DNA from: an uncultured Maricaulis sp.
GTDB lineage: Bacteria > Pseudomonadota > Alphaproteobacteria > Caulobacterales > Maricaulaceae
DNA length: 37,593 nucleotides
Assembly (NCBI RefSeq): GCF_905480005.1
Contig: NZ_CAJQOO010000132.1
Coordinates: forward strand, 1 to 37,593
Direction: 5' to 3'
Shown here: one piece after another, positions 23,496 through 31,695 of the stretch
Position numbering within the stretch: position 1 is the first letter of the stretch
Layout: each line of letters opens with the position of its first letter
Position numbers and translations under genes: made by a program
The notes under the pieces: model-generated
What the model was told of the DNA's origin: nothing
Database searches by the model: none
Seen by the model: the letters and a program-made list of their open reading frames with translations, nothing else

Positions 23496-24380
23496 ATCAG
23501 TCCGCGTTCTTCCCAGTCACCGCATCTGGATCCGGAGCCGGTTATCCGCTTCGACAATGTCGGTATGCGGTATGGCCGGGGACCGGAGATCCTGCGCGAT
23601 TTGTCTTTTGATTTACCACGCGGTTCTTTCCAATTCCTCACCGGCCCGTCCGGAGCCGGCAAAACGTCGCTATTGCGGCTGATTTATCTCGCTGCAAAGC
23701 CGTCGCGCGGACTGATCAGCTATTTCGGGCGTGATGCCGCCACGCTGCCACGCAATGAATTGCCCGATCTGCGGCGCCGGGTCGGGGTGGTTTTCCAGGA
23801 GTTTCGCCTGCTCGCCCACATGAATGTGTTCGACAATGTCGCCCTTCCGCTGCGCGTCGCTGGCCGCAAGCGCCAGGACTATGCGGAGGATGTCGCGGAA
23901 CTGCTCGCCTGGGTCGGGCTGGGCGAGAAGATGAATGCGCTGCCTGCCACCCTGTCCGGCGGTGAGCAGCAGCGTGTCGCCATCGCCCGGGCCGTGGTCG
24001 GCCAGCCGGAAGTCCTGATCGCCGACGAGCCGACCGGCAATGTGGACCCGGAAATGGGCATGCGCCTGCTGCGCCTCTTTGCCGAGCTCAACAAGCTGGG
24101 CACGACGATCATCATTGCCACCCATGACTTGCAGCTCGTGCGCATGCTCGACGCGCCGGTGATGACGCTCTCGAACGGGCATCTGCACATCCGCCCGCCC
24201 CGCAGTGAACGCCGTCGCATGAAGGAGGCGGCGGAAGCCGCTGAAGCCGAGGCCGACGCCGAGGCTGAGCGGATCGCCGCCGCGCCGGCCGCCGCGGCAC
24301 CGCGGCAACCCGATCTGGACGAGCCGCGTGCCGCTGATGCGAACCACACGCCGGACCAGGCTGGCGAAGACGATGACTGA
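23496..24380 (+). CDS. ftsE: Cell division ATP-binding protein FtsE; start codon unclear
   Basis: The ABC ATPase that drives FtsX and, through it, periplasmic peptidoglycan hydrolases at the septum. Motifs are Walker A GPSGAGKT, Q-loop VVFQEF, signature LSGGEQQ, Walker B VLIADEPTGN and H-loop ATHD. The family sequence already starts at VIRFDNVGMRYG (from 23541), but the frame has no ATG, GTG or TTG between the upstream stop (23445-23447) and 23565. A GGAGG site at 23485-23489 is 6 bases before ATC 23496, which I use as the tentative start; CTG 23526 is another option. ATG 23565 would remove the first strand. The C-terminus has an extra Ala/Glu/Asp-rich tail of about 55 residues. Overlaps ftsX by 8 bases. 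Confidence 0.9.
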   Translation: MSPRSSQSPHLDPEPVIRFDNVGMRYGRGPEILRDLSFDLPRGSFQFLTGPSGAGKTSLLRLIYLAAKPSRGLISYFGRDAATLPRNELPDLRRRVGVVFQEFRLLAHMNVFDNVALPLRVAGRKRQDYAEDVAELLAWVGLGEKMNALPATLSGGEQQRVAIARAVVGQPEVLIADEPTGNVDPEMGMRLLRLFAELNKLGTTIIIATHDLQLVRMLDAPVMTLSNGHLHIRPPRSERRRMKEAAEAAEAEADAEAERIAAAPAAAAPRQPDLDEPRAADANHTPDQAGEDDD

Positions 24381-25278
24381 CGGCCTTCCCAAACCACCCA
24401 GCGGCGGCAATGGCCGCTTATTGCCGCCCGATGCCGGGCGTGATCGCCCCCTCTTCGTGGTCGCGGCCATTCTCGTTTTCCTGGCCTGTATCGCCGCCCT
24501 CGGCGCCCGGGGTGCCTGGCTTCAGGCCCAGCGCTGGACAACCGATCTGGAGACCTCCCTGACCATCCAGATCCGCCCGACCGAAGGCCGCGACGCCGAG
24601 GTCGACGCAGCCCTCGCCGCCGAAATCACGGCCGGATTTGACGGAATCGAACAAGCCACCTCGCGCGGCCGCGATCACGCGCTCGCCTTGCTCACGCCCT
24701 GGCTGGGCGAAGGCAATCTGCCCGATGACCTGCCGCTGCCACTCCTGGTCGATGTTCGCACCCGTCCCGGCGCACTCATCGATACCGAGGCGCTTCAGGC
24801 CCGGCTGGATGCGGAGGGCATGACTGCGCGGATTGATGATCATGGTCGATGGGCCCAGGCCGTCCGACGCGCGGCCGGTACCGCACAGGGTTTGGGGCTG
24901 GGATTGCTGGCCCTGCTCGCCGGCGCCGCCGCGGCGGTGATTGCCTTTGCCGCCCGGGCCAGCCTGGCCGCACGTCTGGACGTCATTGACGCACTGCATC
25001 TTTGCGGCGCGGAGGACCGTTTTATCGCCGGACTCTTCCAGCGACGCTTTTTCATGCTGGGCCTGAAATCCGGCGTGGCCGGCGCCGTCTTTGCCGGCCT
25101 GGTCTCCATCCTGGTCAGCCTCGGTGATGCGCCTGCCGACATGGCTTTTTTCCTGCCCCAATGGGCGGCGGACCCCTTCGAATTTGTCCTGCTGGCCATG
25201 GCGCCGATCCTGGCCGGCCTGACCGCCGCGGTTTCCGCCCGGCTGGCGGTCGCATCCGATTTGCGGGGGCGCTGGTGA
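24373..25278 (+). CDS. ftsX: Cell division protein FtsX
   Basis: A 301-residue integral membrane partner of FtsE. Topology fits FtsX: a cytoplasmic N-terminus, membrane helix 1 (about residues 27-48, LFVVAAILVFLACIAALGA), a periplasmic loop of about 120 residues (TTDLETSLTIQIRP onward), and three more helices (GLGLGLLALLAGAAAAVIAFAA; a second around LKSGVAGAVFAGLVSILVSL; a third around LLAMAPILAGLTAAVSARLAV). SLAARLDVIDALHLCGAEDRFIA before helix 3 is the usual coupling region. The ATG at 24373 lies inside the end of ftsE, giving an 8-base overlap and tight coupling. Confidence 0.88.
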   Translation: MTDGLPKPPSGGNGRLLPPDAGRDRPLFVVAAILVFLACIAALGARGAWLQAQRWTTDLETSLTIQIRPTEGRDAEVDAALAAEITAGFDGIEQATSRGRDHALALLTPWLGEGNLPDDLPLPLLVDVRTRPGALIDTEALQARLDAEGMTARIDDHGRWAQAVRRAAGTAQGLGLGLLALLAGAAAAVIAFAARASLAARLDVIDALHLCGAEDRFIAGLFQRRFFMLGLKSGVAGAVFAGLVSILVSLGDAPADMAFFLPQWAADPFEFVLLAMAPILAGLTAAVSARLAVASDLRGRW

Positions 25279-25374
25279 GCGACCATAAATCCGCCTGTTT
25301 CGCACGCGAGGCTTCATGCCTGTGAGGGACCTGATTCACGGTCGGCCGACAGGCCGCCCATGCCGGAGAGCGCC

Positions 25375-25962
25375 ATGAAGCAGAGCGTGTCCTGGTTGCG
25401 AGGCCTGTGCTTCGTGATTGTCCTGACGAGTGCGATCGGCTTTGCCGCCTATGCCGGCAAGGTCGCGGGCTATGACGCGCCCGCAGACGACATCTCGGTC
25501 GACGCCATCATTGTCCTCACCGGCGATGCCGGACGTCTGGCCGCGGGCGGCCAATTGCTGGAGGATGGCCGCGCTGGCCAATTGATGATTTCCGGGGTCC
25601 ACCCGTCCGCCACAACAGCGGACATCCGGCGCCATACCGGGCTCGCCGAGGCGGATTTCGAATGCTGCATCACCCTGGGCCGCGAGGCCACGGACACGGT
25701 CGGCAATGCCCGCGAGGCGGCCGCCTATGTGCAGGCCAACGGATATGAGCGCTTGATCATCGTGACCTCAGACTATCATCTGCCGCGGAGTCTTCTGGAG
25801 TTCCGCAGCAGAATGCCCGGCGTCGACATCATTCCCTATCCGGTGCGCACTTCCGCGCCGTGGCAAGATGTCCGCGCCTTGCGTCTCTGGCTCCAGGAAT
25901 ATGCGAAATACACCACGGTCCAGCTGCGTGATGCGCTGGCGCCGCGCCCGGAAGAAGCCTGA
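25375..25962 (+). CDS. DUF218 (YdcF/ElyC-like) membrane protein
   Basis: A 195-residue protein with an N-terminal membrane anchor (GLCFVIVLTSAIGFAAYAG) and a DUF218 domain: DAIIVLTGDAGRLAAGGQLL, ISGVHPSATT, CITLGREATDTVGNAREAAAYV and LIIVTSDYHLPRSLLEF. E. coli relatives (ElyC, SanA, YdcF) act in envelope polysaccharide or undecaprenyl-phosphate metabolism and vancomycin barrier function; the exact role here is unknown. The ATG at 25375 is preferred because GGAGAG lies 5 bases upstream. Its stop overlaps plsC (TGATG), so it belongs to the downstream operon. Confidence 0.87.
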   Translation: MKQSVSWLRGLCFVIVLTSAIGFAAYAGKVAGYDAPADDISVDAIIVLTGDAGRLAAGGQLLEDGRAGQLMISGVHPSATTADIRRHTGLAEADFECCITLGREATDTVGNAREAAAYVQANGYERLIIVTSDYHLPRSLLEFRSRMPGVDIIPYPVRTSAPWQDVRALRLWLQEYAKYTTVQLRDALAPRPEEA

Positions 25963-26702
25963 TGCGACTGTTGCGATCCCTGACTTTCTACATCTGGATG
26001 TATGGGCTGATGGTGGTCTTCGGACTCATCGGCACCCCCCTTCTGCTGGGTCCGCGGTCCTGGGCACGCAAATTCCTGCGCATCTATCTCAAGGTCGTCT
26101 GGTTTGGCATGCGCTGGATCATGGGCGTGACCTTCGAGGTGCGAGGCCGCGAGCATCTGACCACGGGCGGCGCGCTGGTCGCCTCCAAGCATATGAGCAT
26201 GTGGGAAACGCTGGCCTTCTGGGAAATCCTGCCGGACCCCGCCATCATCCTGAAGCGATCGCTGATCTACATGCCTTTCTTCGGCTGGTTTGCGGTCAGG
26301 CTGGGCAATATCTCGATCGACCGGAAGGGTGGCGGCAAGGCGCTCAAGGGCATGTTGCGCGACGCGGCACAACGCGGATCAGAAAACCGCCAGGTCCTGA
26401 TCTTCCCGGAAGGGACCCGGGTCGTGCCGGGCGAGCGCCCGGAGTTCAAGCCGGGCATTGCCGGCCTCTACAAGTCGATGAACAAGCCCTGCATCCCGGT
26501 CGCGCTCAATTCCGGCGTCCACCTGCAAACCTATTGCGGCCTGCGCAAGCCGGGACGGGTCGTGGTCGAGTTTCTCGAGCCCATCGCCCCCGGGCTCGAC
26601 AGGGCCAGCTTCATGCGCGAACTCCATGCGCGCATCAATCAGGCAACAGACGCGCTGCTGGCGGTTGATGGCATCACTCCAGACCCTGAGGAGCGGGCAT
26701 GA
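25962..26702 (+). CDS. plsC: 1-acyl-sn-glycerol-3-phosphate acyltransferase
   Basis: A 246-residue membrane enzyme that acylates lysophosphatidate to phosphatidate in phospholipid synthesis. An N-terminal helix (LTFYIWMYGLMVVFGLIG) is followed by the acyltransferase motifs: SKHMSMWE (His77 to Glu82, HX4E, a known variant of HX4D in this group), LKRSLIYMPFFGWF with GNISIDR, and FPEGTR (residues 148-153). All motif positions are intact. It overlaps the DUF218 gene by one base and the next gene by 4 bases (ATGA). Confidence 0.93.
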   Translation: MRLLRSLTFYIWMYGLMVVFGLIGTPLLLGPRSWARKFLRIYLKVVWFGMRWIMGVTFEVRGREHLTTGGALVASKHMSMWETLAFWEILPDPAIILKRSLIYMPFFGWFAVRLGNISIDRKGGGKALKGMLRDAAQRGSENRQVLIFPEGTRVVPGERPEFKPGIAGLYKSMNKPCIPVALNSGVHLQTYCGLRKPGRVVVEFLEPIAPGLDRASFMRELHARINQATDALLAVDGITPDPEERA

Positions 26703-27709
26703 CAGACCGCCTTCGTTTCCTCCTGCCCATTGGCGGGATTCTCCTCGTTTTCGCGCTCTATTCAATCTACTGGTTCTTCGCCAGTACGCAGATCCGCGCC
26801 GCCGTGGAGGACTGGGTCTCTGACCAGGAAGCCGCCGGCTATGTGATCGAACGCGAGGCCTTGACCGTCTCCGGCTATCCCTATCGTTTCCAGATCACTT
26901 TCCGTGAGCCACACATCACGGCCCCGCAGAGCGATGGCGGCTGGCATGCCGAGCTTGCCAGCCTGCAGGCCCACGCCGTGCCCTATGACCTGTCACACTG
27001 GATTGTCCGTTTCGGCGGCCCGGCTTTCATCGACGATCTCAACGGTCCCGGCAGCCAGCTGGAACTGGGGGCCAGTGATGCCCGGGTCAGCCTTGTCTAC
27101 AATGAGGCGGGTGAGACCGAACGGGTCGGCGCCGAGCTGATCGATTTCACGGTTCTGACCCGCGCCGGCGACGCACCGGACATCCAGTCCGTCGGAGCGC
27201 TTTATCTCAACGGCATTGTCGAGGCCGACAACACGCTTCATGTCCGTGTGATGGCCGAATCCATCGTGGCCGCGCCAGGCGTTCTGAGCGCCGACATACA
27301 GCGCGCCTTCGGCGATACGCTCGACATGGTCCGCATGGAGTTCTCCGTCACCCAATGGGCCTCCCTCGCGCGCAATGCTGACGCCCTGTCCTGGAGCCAG
27401 GCCGATGGTCGGCTCGACATCACCGATGCCGGCCTGCAATGGGGCCCGGCCGACCTGACGGCTGTCGGCGAGTTCACTGTCGATGATTATGCCCGCCCGG
27501 ATGGACGCCTGTCATTGCGCGTCACCGATCCCGATACCTTGTCAGAAGCGCTGGTCGAAGCCGGCCTCATACCGGAGCAGAATCGCGAAGCTCTGCGCGT
27601 CGCCGCGATGATGGCACCGCGCGGTCCGGAGGGCGTTTCGCTGCCCTTCCGGATCCGTGATGGTGGCGTCTATCTGGGACCGGCGCGTCTCGGCGGTGTA
27701 CCGGACTAG
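26699..27709 (+). CDS. DUF2125 family exported protein
   Basis: A 336-residue protein of the alphaproteobacterial DUF2125 family, function unknown. It has an N-terminal membrane segment (LRFLLPIGGILLVFALYSIYWFF) and a beta-rich periplasmic domain with hallmark VEDWVSDQEAAGYVIEREALTVSGYPYRFQI near the start. Repeated sheets resembling AsmA-like lipid-binding proteins follow (inference only). The start overlaps the plsC stop, so it is coupled to plsC. It ends 7 bases from the convergent hisC stop. Location beside plsC suggests an envelope role. Confidence 0.87.
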   Translation: MTDRLRFLLPIGGILLVFALYSIYWFFASTQIRAAVEDWVSDQEAAGYVIEREALTVSGYPYRFQITFREPHITAPQSDGGWHAELASLQAHAVPYDLSHWIVRFGGPAFIDDLNGPGSQLELGASDARVSLVYNEAGETERVGAELIDFTVLTRAGDAPDIQSVGALYLNGIVEADNTLHVRVMAESIVAAPGVLSADIQRAFGDTLDMVRMEFSVTQWASLARNADALSWSQADGRLDITDAGLQWGPADLTAVGEFTVDDYARPDGRLSLRVTDPDTLSEALVEAGLIPEQNREALRVAAMMAPRGPEGVSLPFRIRDGGVYLGPARLGGVPD

Positions 27710-27716
27710 AGCCGGG

Positions 27717-28805
27717 TCAGGCCTTCATGAAGTCGGTGAGGGCCTCAACCAGCTGCCGGTTCTGGCTTTCCGTCCCGACCGTTGCCCGCAAGGCATCAGG
27801 CAGGCCATAGGGCTCGACGCCGCGGATGATCAGACCCCTGGCGGTCAGATAAGCATCCGCGTCGGCGGCCGTCTTGCCCGGCGTTTCCGGGAAATGGATC
27901 AGCACGAAATTGCAGACGCTGGGTGTCACCTCCAGGCCGAGCCCGCCGATCTGCTGGCGCAGATAAGCGACCCATTCATCATTGTGCGCGACGGAGCGCT
28001 GCATGAAATCGCGATCCTGGATCGCTGCCGTGCCGGCCTCGATCGCCGCCATATTGACGTTGAAGGGTCCACGCACACGGTGCAGCACGTCGATGATCGG
28101 CTTTTGGGCATAGGCCCAGCCAAGTCGCAGGGCTGCAAGGCCATGGATCTTCGAGAAGGTGCGGGTCACAACGACATCATCGCGCTCGCGCGCCAGTTCG
28201 ATACCGGCTTCATAATCCGGATTGTGAACGAATTCGGCATAGGCCGCGTCCAGCACAAGAAGCGTCGAGGTCGGCAGACCATCGCGCAGACGACGGACCT
28301 CGTCGGCCGGGATATAGGTGCCGGTCGGATTGTTCGGATTGGCGAGGAAGACAATCTTGGTGTCATCACCGGCCGCCTCGAGAATGGCATCAACATCGCT
28401 GCGATAGTCACGCTCCGGCGCGGACACGAATTCGGCGCCGCACTGCATGGCAACGAGGCGATAGACCAGGAAGCCGTATTGCGACTGGACGACCTTGTCG
28501 CCCGGTTCGAGATAGGCGCGGCCGAGGAGCTGGAGCAGCTCGTCCGACCCCGTCCCGCAAACAATGTTCTCGGCTTCCAGGCCCTCAGCCTTCGCGATCG
28601 CTTCGCGCAGCTTGGTCGCGCCGCCATCAGGATAGAGGTGAAGTTTCGACGCCGTCGCCTGCATCGCGTCAGCCGCCTTGTCCGAACACCCCAGCGCGTT
28701 CTCGTTCGAGGACAGCTTGATCGGCTCGGCAATACCCGGCGCTTCCGAAGAGCCCGGCTTGTAGGGGCGGATGTCGAGAATACCGGCGCGTGGTTCGATA
28801 GACAT
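27717..28805 (-). CDS. hisC: Histidinol-phosphate aminotransferase
   Basis: A 362-residue PLP-dependent class I/II aminotransferase that converts imidazole-acetol phosphate to histidinol phosphate; such enzymes can also transaminate aromatic amino acid precursors. Visible residues include KLSSNENALG at the start, CGTGSDEL, NPNNPTGT (Asn157), DAAYAEF (Asp186, Tyr189), the Schiff-base Lys219 in TRTFSKIHG, and RLGWAYA. A GAGGAG-like site overlaps the upstream gene's stop region. The methyltransferase stop is only 9 bases upstream, so the two are likely one operon. Confidence 0.93.
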   Translation of the reverse strand: MSIEPRAGILDIRPYKPGSSEAPGIAEPIKLSSNENALGCSDKAADAMQATASKLHLYPDGGATKLREAIAKAEGLEAENIVCGTGSDELLQLLGRAYLEPGDKVVQSQYGFLVYRLVAMQCGAEFVSAPERDYRSDVDAILEAAGDDTKIVFLANPNNPTGTYIPADEVRRLRDGLPTSTLLVLDAAYAEFVHNPDYEAGIELARERDDVVVTRTFSKIHGLAALRLGWAYAQKPIIDVLHRVRGPFNVNMAAIEAGTAAIQDRDFMQRSVAHNDEWVAYLRQQIGGLGLEVTPSVCNFVLIHFPETPGKTAADADAYLTARGLIIRGVEPYGLPDALRATVGTESQNRQLVEALTDFMKA

Positions 28806-28814
28806 GGAAACTCC

Positions 28815-29573
28815 TCAGTTCCGGGGTGTCCGGCTGGACACTCGTCGGGGAGATAGCGCGGGCTGGCGTCGACCTTCAAGTACCCGCGTGCTGGCGCGCG
28901 CAGTCCGCAGCCCCGGCATGACCCCCGCGGTGTGCTTGACGGCCTCGACCATGATCAGCCCGCCCAGGCCCGGCCAGGCGTATTCGCCCACCTCTTCCCA
29001 GAGGTTGGAGATGCGCCGGTGCGTGCTCCATCCCCAGGGCGGAGCGTAGAGCGCGCGGGACCAGGCCGTCGGCGTGAGCAGGGCATCGTCCAGCAACCGG
29101 GAGAGCTGGCTGCGCGAGAATGGCCGACCATGCCCGAATGGCGTCGAATCAAGCCAGGCCCAGATCCCGGCCCGCGAAGGCGAGACAATCATGAGCCGTC
29201 CCTCCGGCGCCATGACGCGCCAGACCTCACGCAGAAGGGCTGGCAGGGAATCGGTCTCCTCGAGTGCATGAACCAGCAAGACCCGATCGAAGAGCGCCTC
29301 CTGGAAGGGCAGATGCATTTCGTCGCCGAGCGCAGTGGGCACGCCATCCGGCCCGGGGACAATCGCGCCTTGAGCCGCCGGCATGAGTGACACACAGCGG
29401 CGGGCGGTGGCCTGCCAGGCCTCGAGATAGGGATTGGCGAATCCGATCCCCAACACGTCCATGCCACGCACCTCCGGCCAGATCGGCCCGAGGCGGCGGG
29501 CAATCATGCGCTGCGCGGCGCGGCCCTGACGGGTGCGGTAGAAGCGATCCAGTTCAAGAACGTCACGGCGCAC
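28815..29573 (-). CDS. SAM-dependent methyltransferase-like protein
   Basis: A 252-residue protein with a class I methyltransferase core: VLGIGFANPYLEAW in the SAM-binding loop position, LPFQEALFDRVLLVHALEETDSLPALLREVWRVMAPEGRLMIVSPSRAG as the typical later strands. The first motif (GIGFANPY) differs from the usual GxGxG, so activity is not certain. I chose GTG 29573 because MRRDVLELDRFYRTRQGRAAQ matches the family start; the longer frame to 29696 runs through the 19-bp repeats and into gloB. It is divergent from gloB and upstream of hisC on the same strand. Confidence 0.85.
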   Translation of the reverse strand: MRRDVLELDRFYRTRQGRAAQRMIARRLGPIWPEVRGMDVLGIGFANPYLEAWQATARRCVSLMPAAQGAIVPGPDGVPTALGDEMHLPFQEALFDRVLLVHALEETDSLPALLREVWRVMAPEGRLMIVSPSRAGIWAWLDSTPFGHGRPFSRSQLSRLLDDALLTPTAWSRALYAPPWGWSTHRRISNLWEEVGEYAWPGLGGLIMVEAVKHTAGVMPGLRTARASTRVLEGRRQPALSPRRVSSRTPRN

Positions 29574-29587
29574 TGGCCACACTCCTG

Positions 29588-29630
29588 CTCGATGCCTAAG
29601 CTCGGGCTCGATGCCTGAGCTCGGGCTCGA
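29588..29630. repeat. Tandem 19-bp repeat between methyltransferase and gloB
   Basis: CTCGATGCCTAAGCTCGGG (29588-29606) is followed at once by the same unit with one change (G for A; 29607-29625), then CTCGA starts a third copy. It lies in the 122-base divergent promoter region, 66 bases upstream of gloB. Confidence 0.95.
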
Positions 29631-29695
29631 AATCCGGGCCCGGACTTCGGGATGAACCCTCCTCTCACAGCCTAACGCAAGCGGATTTTTGGACA

Positions 29696-30466
29696 ATGAG
29701 CGAACTCCTCATCCGGCAGTTTCCTTGCCTCTCCGACAATTACGGCTTTCTGGTCCATGACCCGGACAGCGGCGAAACCGCCACCATCGATACGCCCGAC
29801 CCGGCCGTGATCCTGGCCGAGGCCGAGGCCGCAGGCTGGCGCATCACCCAGATATGGAACACGCACCACCATTATGATCATGCCGGTGGCAATGACGCCA
29901 TCCAGGCTGCGACCGGCGCCCGGATTGTCGGGCCGCGCTATGACACCCATCGCATTCCGTCGATCACCGATCCGGTCGAGGATGGCGATGTCGTCACGCT
30001 GGGCGCCCACAAGGCCGATGTCCTTTACACGCCCGGGCACACTCTCGGGCATGTCTGCTACCACTTCGCCGCCGAAAAACTGGCCTTTGTCGGCGACACA
30101 TTATTCGCGCTGGGCTGCGGCCGCCTGTTCGAGGGCACGCCGGCACAGATGTGGCATTCCCTGTCGCGACTCGCGGAGATGCCGGACGAAACCCGCATCT
30201 ATTGCGCCCACGAATACACGGCTGCCAATGCCCGCTTCGCGCTGAGTGTCGATCCTGACAATTCCGAGCTGCAGGCCTATGCGACCATGGTCGATGCCGA
30301 ACGGGCGCGGGGTGAGGCCACGGTGCCGACCTCGATCGGGGCAGAGAAATCCGCCAATCCCTTCCTGCGGCCAGACGATCCCGCCATTCGCGCCCGTCTC
30401 GATATGGCGGCCGCCGCGACCGAGGACGTCTTTGCCGAAATCCGTCGCCGCAAGGACCAGTTTTGA
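29696..30466 (+). CDS. gloB: Hydroxyacylglutathione hydrolase (glyoxalase II)
   Basis: A 256-residue metallo-beta-lactamase-fold enzyme that hydrolyses S-lactoylglutathione to lactate and glutathione in methylglyoxal detoxification. Metal ligands are in THHHYDHAGG (His57, His59, Asp61, His62), PGHTLGH (His115), FVGDTLF (Asp134) and CAHEYT (His172). The C-terminal RRRKDQF is the usual end and contributes to glutathione binding. Length is typical. Its stop overlaps a TTG start of the cupin gene by 4 bases. Confidence 0.96.
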   Translation: MSELLIRQFPCLSDNYGFLVHDPDSGETATIDTPDPAVILAEAEAAGWRITQIWNTHHHYDHAGGNDAIQAATGARIVGPRYDTHRIPSITDPVEDGDVVTLGAHKADVLYTPGHTLGHVCYHFAAEKLAFVGDTLFALGCGRLFEGTPAQMWHSLSRLAEMPDETRIYCAHEYTAANARFALSVDPDNSELQAYATMVDAERARGEATVPTSIGAEKSANPFLRPDDPAIRARLDMAAAATEDVFAEIRRRKDQF

Positions 30467-30903
30467 CCCTTCCCGCCGATGCCCGCCGCATAGTCGAAAC
30501 GCTCGGCCTGAAGCCGCATCCGGAGGGCGGCTGGTATGCCGAGACCCTGCGCGATCCGGATCCGCACGGCGGCCGCGACCGCTCGACCGCGATTTTCTAC
30601 CTGCTGGGCGCGGACGAACGCTCGCACTGGCATCGGGTTGATGCGGTCGAGGTCTGGCACTGGCATGCCGGCGCCACACTGGAATTGTCGCTGAGTGATG
30701 ATGGCGAAGCGGTCGAAACCCTTCAGCTCGGTCCCGACATTGCTGGCGGAGAACGTCCCCAGGGGGTCGTGCCGGAAGGCGTTTGGCAATCGGCCCGGTC
30801 ACTGGGATCCTGGACGCTGGTCGGCTGCACCGTGGCACCCGGCTTCCGCTTTGAGGGGTTTGAGCTCGCAGCGCCCGATTGGGCACCGGGCGGTCCCGCC
30901 TGA
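30463..30903 (+). CDS. Cupin domain protein, DUF985 family
   Basis: A 146-residue cupin. Family features are LGLKPHPEGGWYAETLRDP, the STAIFYLLGADERSHWHRVDAVEVWHWHAG metal-site region, and a closing GCTVAPGFRFEGFELA. The substrate is unknown; relatives are sometimes annotated as sugar epimerase-like. The start is TTG, overlapping the gloB stop (TTGA), with AGGA upstream; it is co-translated with gloB in many alphaproteobacteria. It ends directly against the convergent unknown gene. Confidence 0.88.
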   Translation: MTLPADARRIVETLGLKPHPEGGWYAETLRDPDPHGGRDRSTAIFYLLGADERSHWHRVDAVEVWHWHAGATLELSLSDDGEAVETLQLGPDIAGGERPQGVVPEGVWQSARSLGSWTLVGCTVAPGFRFEGFELAAPDWAPGGPA

Positions 30904-31653
30904 TCAGCTGGCGCTGGGATCGCTGAGCAGGGCCTGTCCGATAAAGGCCGATGATGGTCGTCCGGCATAGCCGAGCTCCGGCGCAATCACGACGACCAGG
31001 GCTGAGTCCTGCCGATAGGCTGCCGGGGCCTCACCCAGCTCGATGCGGACGTGCTCGACACCGCGCAGACGGCGGCGCTCCGCTCGGACCGCATCAAACG
31101 CAAACGCGATCATCTGGAGGGTGTCGTGCTGCACGCCGAGGCCGGCACGCGGCGCCGGGGCATATTGCACCGAGATGGAGCGATCCAGGGCGGCTGCCAT
31201 TTCCGCGGCGAGTTCCTCGGCCCGGTTGCGCACTTCAGCCGGCGAACGAGGCGGCGGGGCCAGAGCGCCAGCGGGACTGGCAAAGTCGGCAATGACGCCG
31301 TCCGGCGCCGAGCTGGGGAAATAGGTCGCGCCACCCAGACCGGTCAGGCGAATGACTTCACGGCCGGTATCTGTGATGAAGGCGGTACCGCCGCCGGGTG
31401 CCCGGTCGGGGTAAAGAACGAGCACTTCACTGTCCGGCGCATCGCGCTCACGCAGCAGGGCCGCATCGCCGGAGCGGTCGAAGATGAAGAATTCGCCGGT
31501 ATCAGCCCGCTGGAACCAGCCGGACACTTGCTGCACGCGCTCATTGCGCAACAAGCGGTCCCGCAGGGGGTTTTGCATCCCTGTTGCGGCGCCTGCAGCG
31601 AGTGCGGCGATCAGTATGGCTATCAACCAACGCGTCATCCCGACACGCATCAT
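30904..31653 (-). CDS. Periplasmic protein of unknown function (DUF4908-like, tentative)
   Basis: About 249 residues with an N-terminal signal or anchor segment (MTRWLIAILIAALAAGAATG). The mature part is mixed (FFIFDRSGDAALLRERD, VIRLTGLGGATYFPSSAPDG, and IAFAFDAVRAERRRLRGVEHVRI). I only tentatively link it to DUF4908, seen beside gloB/cupin genes in Caulobacterales. Several starts are possible (ATG 31653, 31650, 31638); none has a strong ribosome binding site. It lies about 42 bases after phaB on the same strand, so it may be read from the phaB promoter. Confidence 0.65.
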   Translation of the reverse strand: MMRVGMTRWLIAILIAALAAGAATGMQNPLRDRLLRNERVQQVSGWFQRADTGEFFIFDRSGDAALLRERDAPDSEVLVLYPDRAPGGGTAFITDTGREVIRLTGLGGATYFPSSAPDGVIADFASPAGALAPPPRSPAEVRNRAEELAAEMAAALDRSISVQYAPAPRAGLGVQHDTLQMIAFAFDAVRAERRRLRGVEHVRIELGEAPAAYRQDSALVVVIAPELGYAGRPSSAFIGQALLSDPSAS

Positions 31654-31695
31654 GACCGCCAACACGGCGAATTTGGGGCAGACTGTGATTTCATG

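Noticed and set aside
23483-23569. ATG at 23483 as the ftsE start
   Set aside because: It is in a different frame, which reaches a stop after about 43 codons and does not join the FtsE motifs.
26190-26215. HX4E instead of HX4D in PlsC as a sign of inactivity
   Set aside because: Glutamate at this position is common in bacterial PlsC groups and the other motifs are intact.
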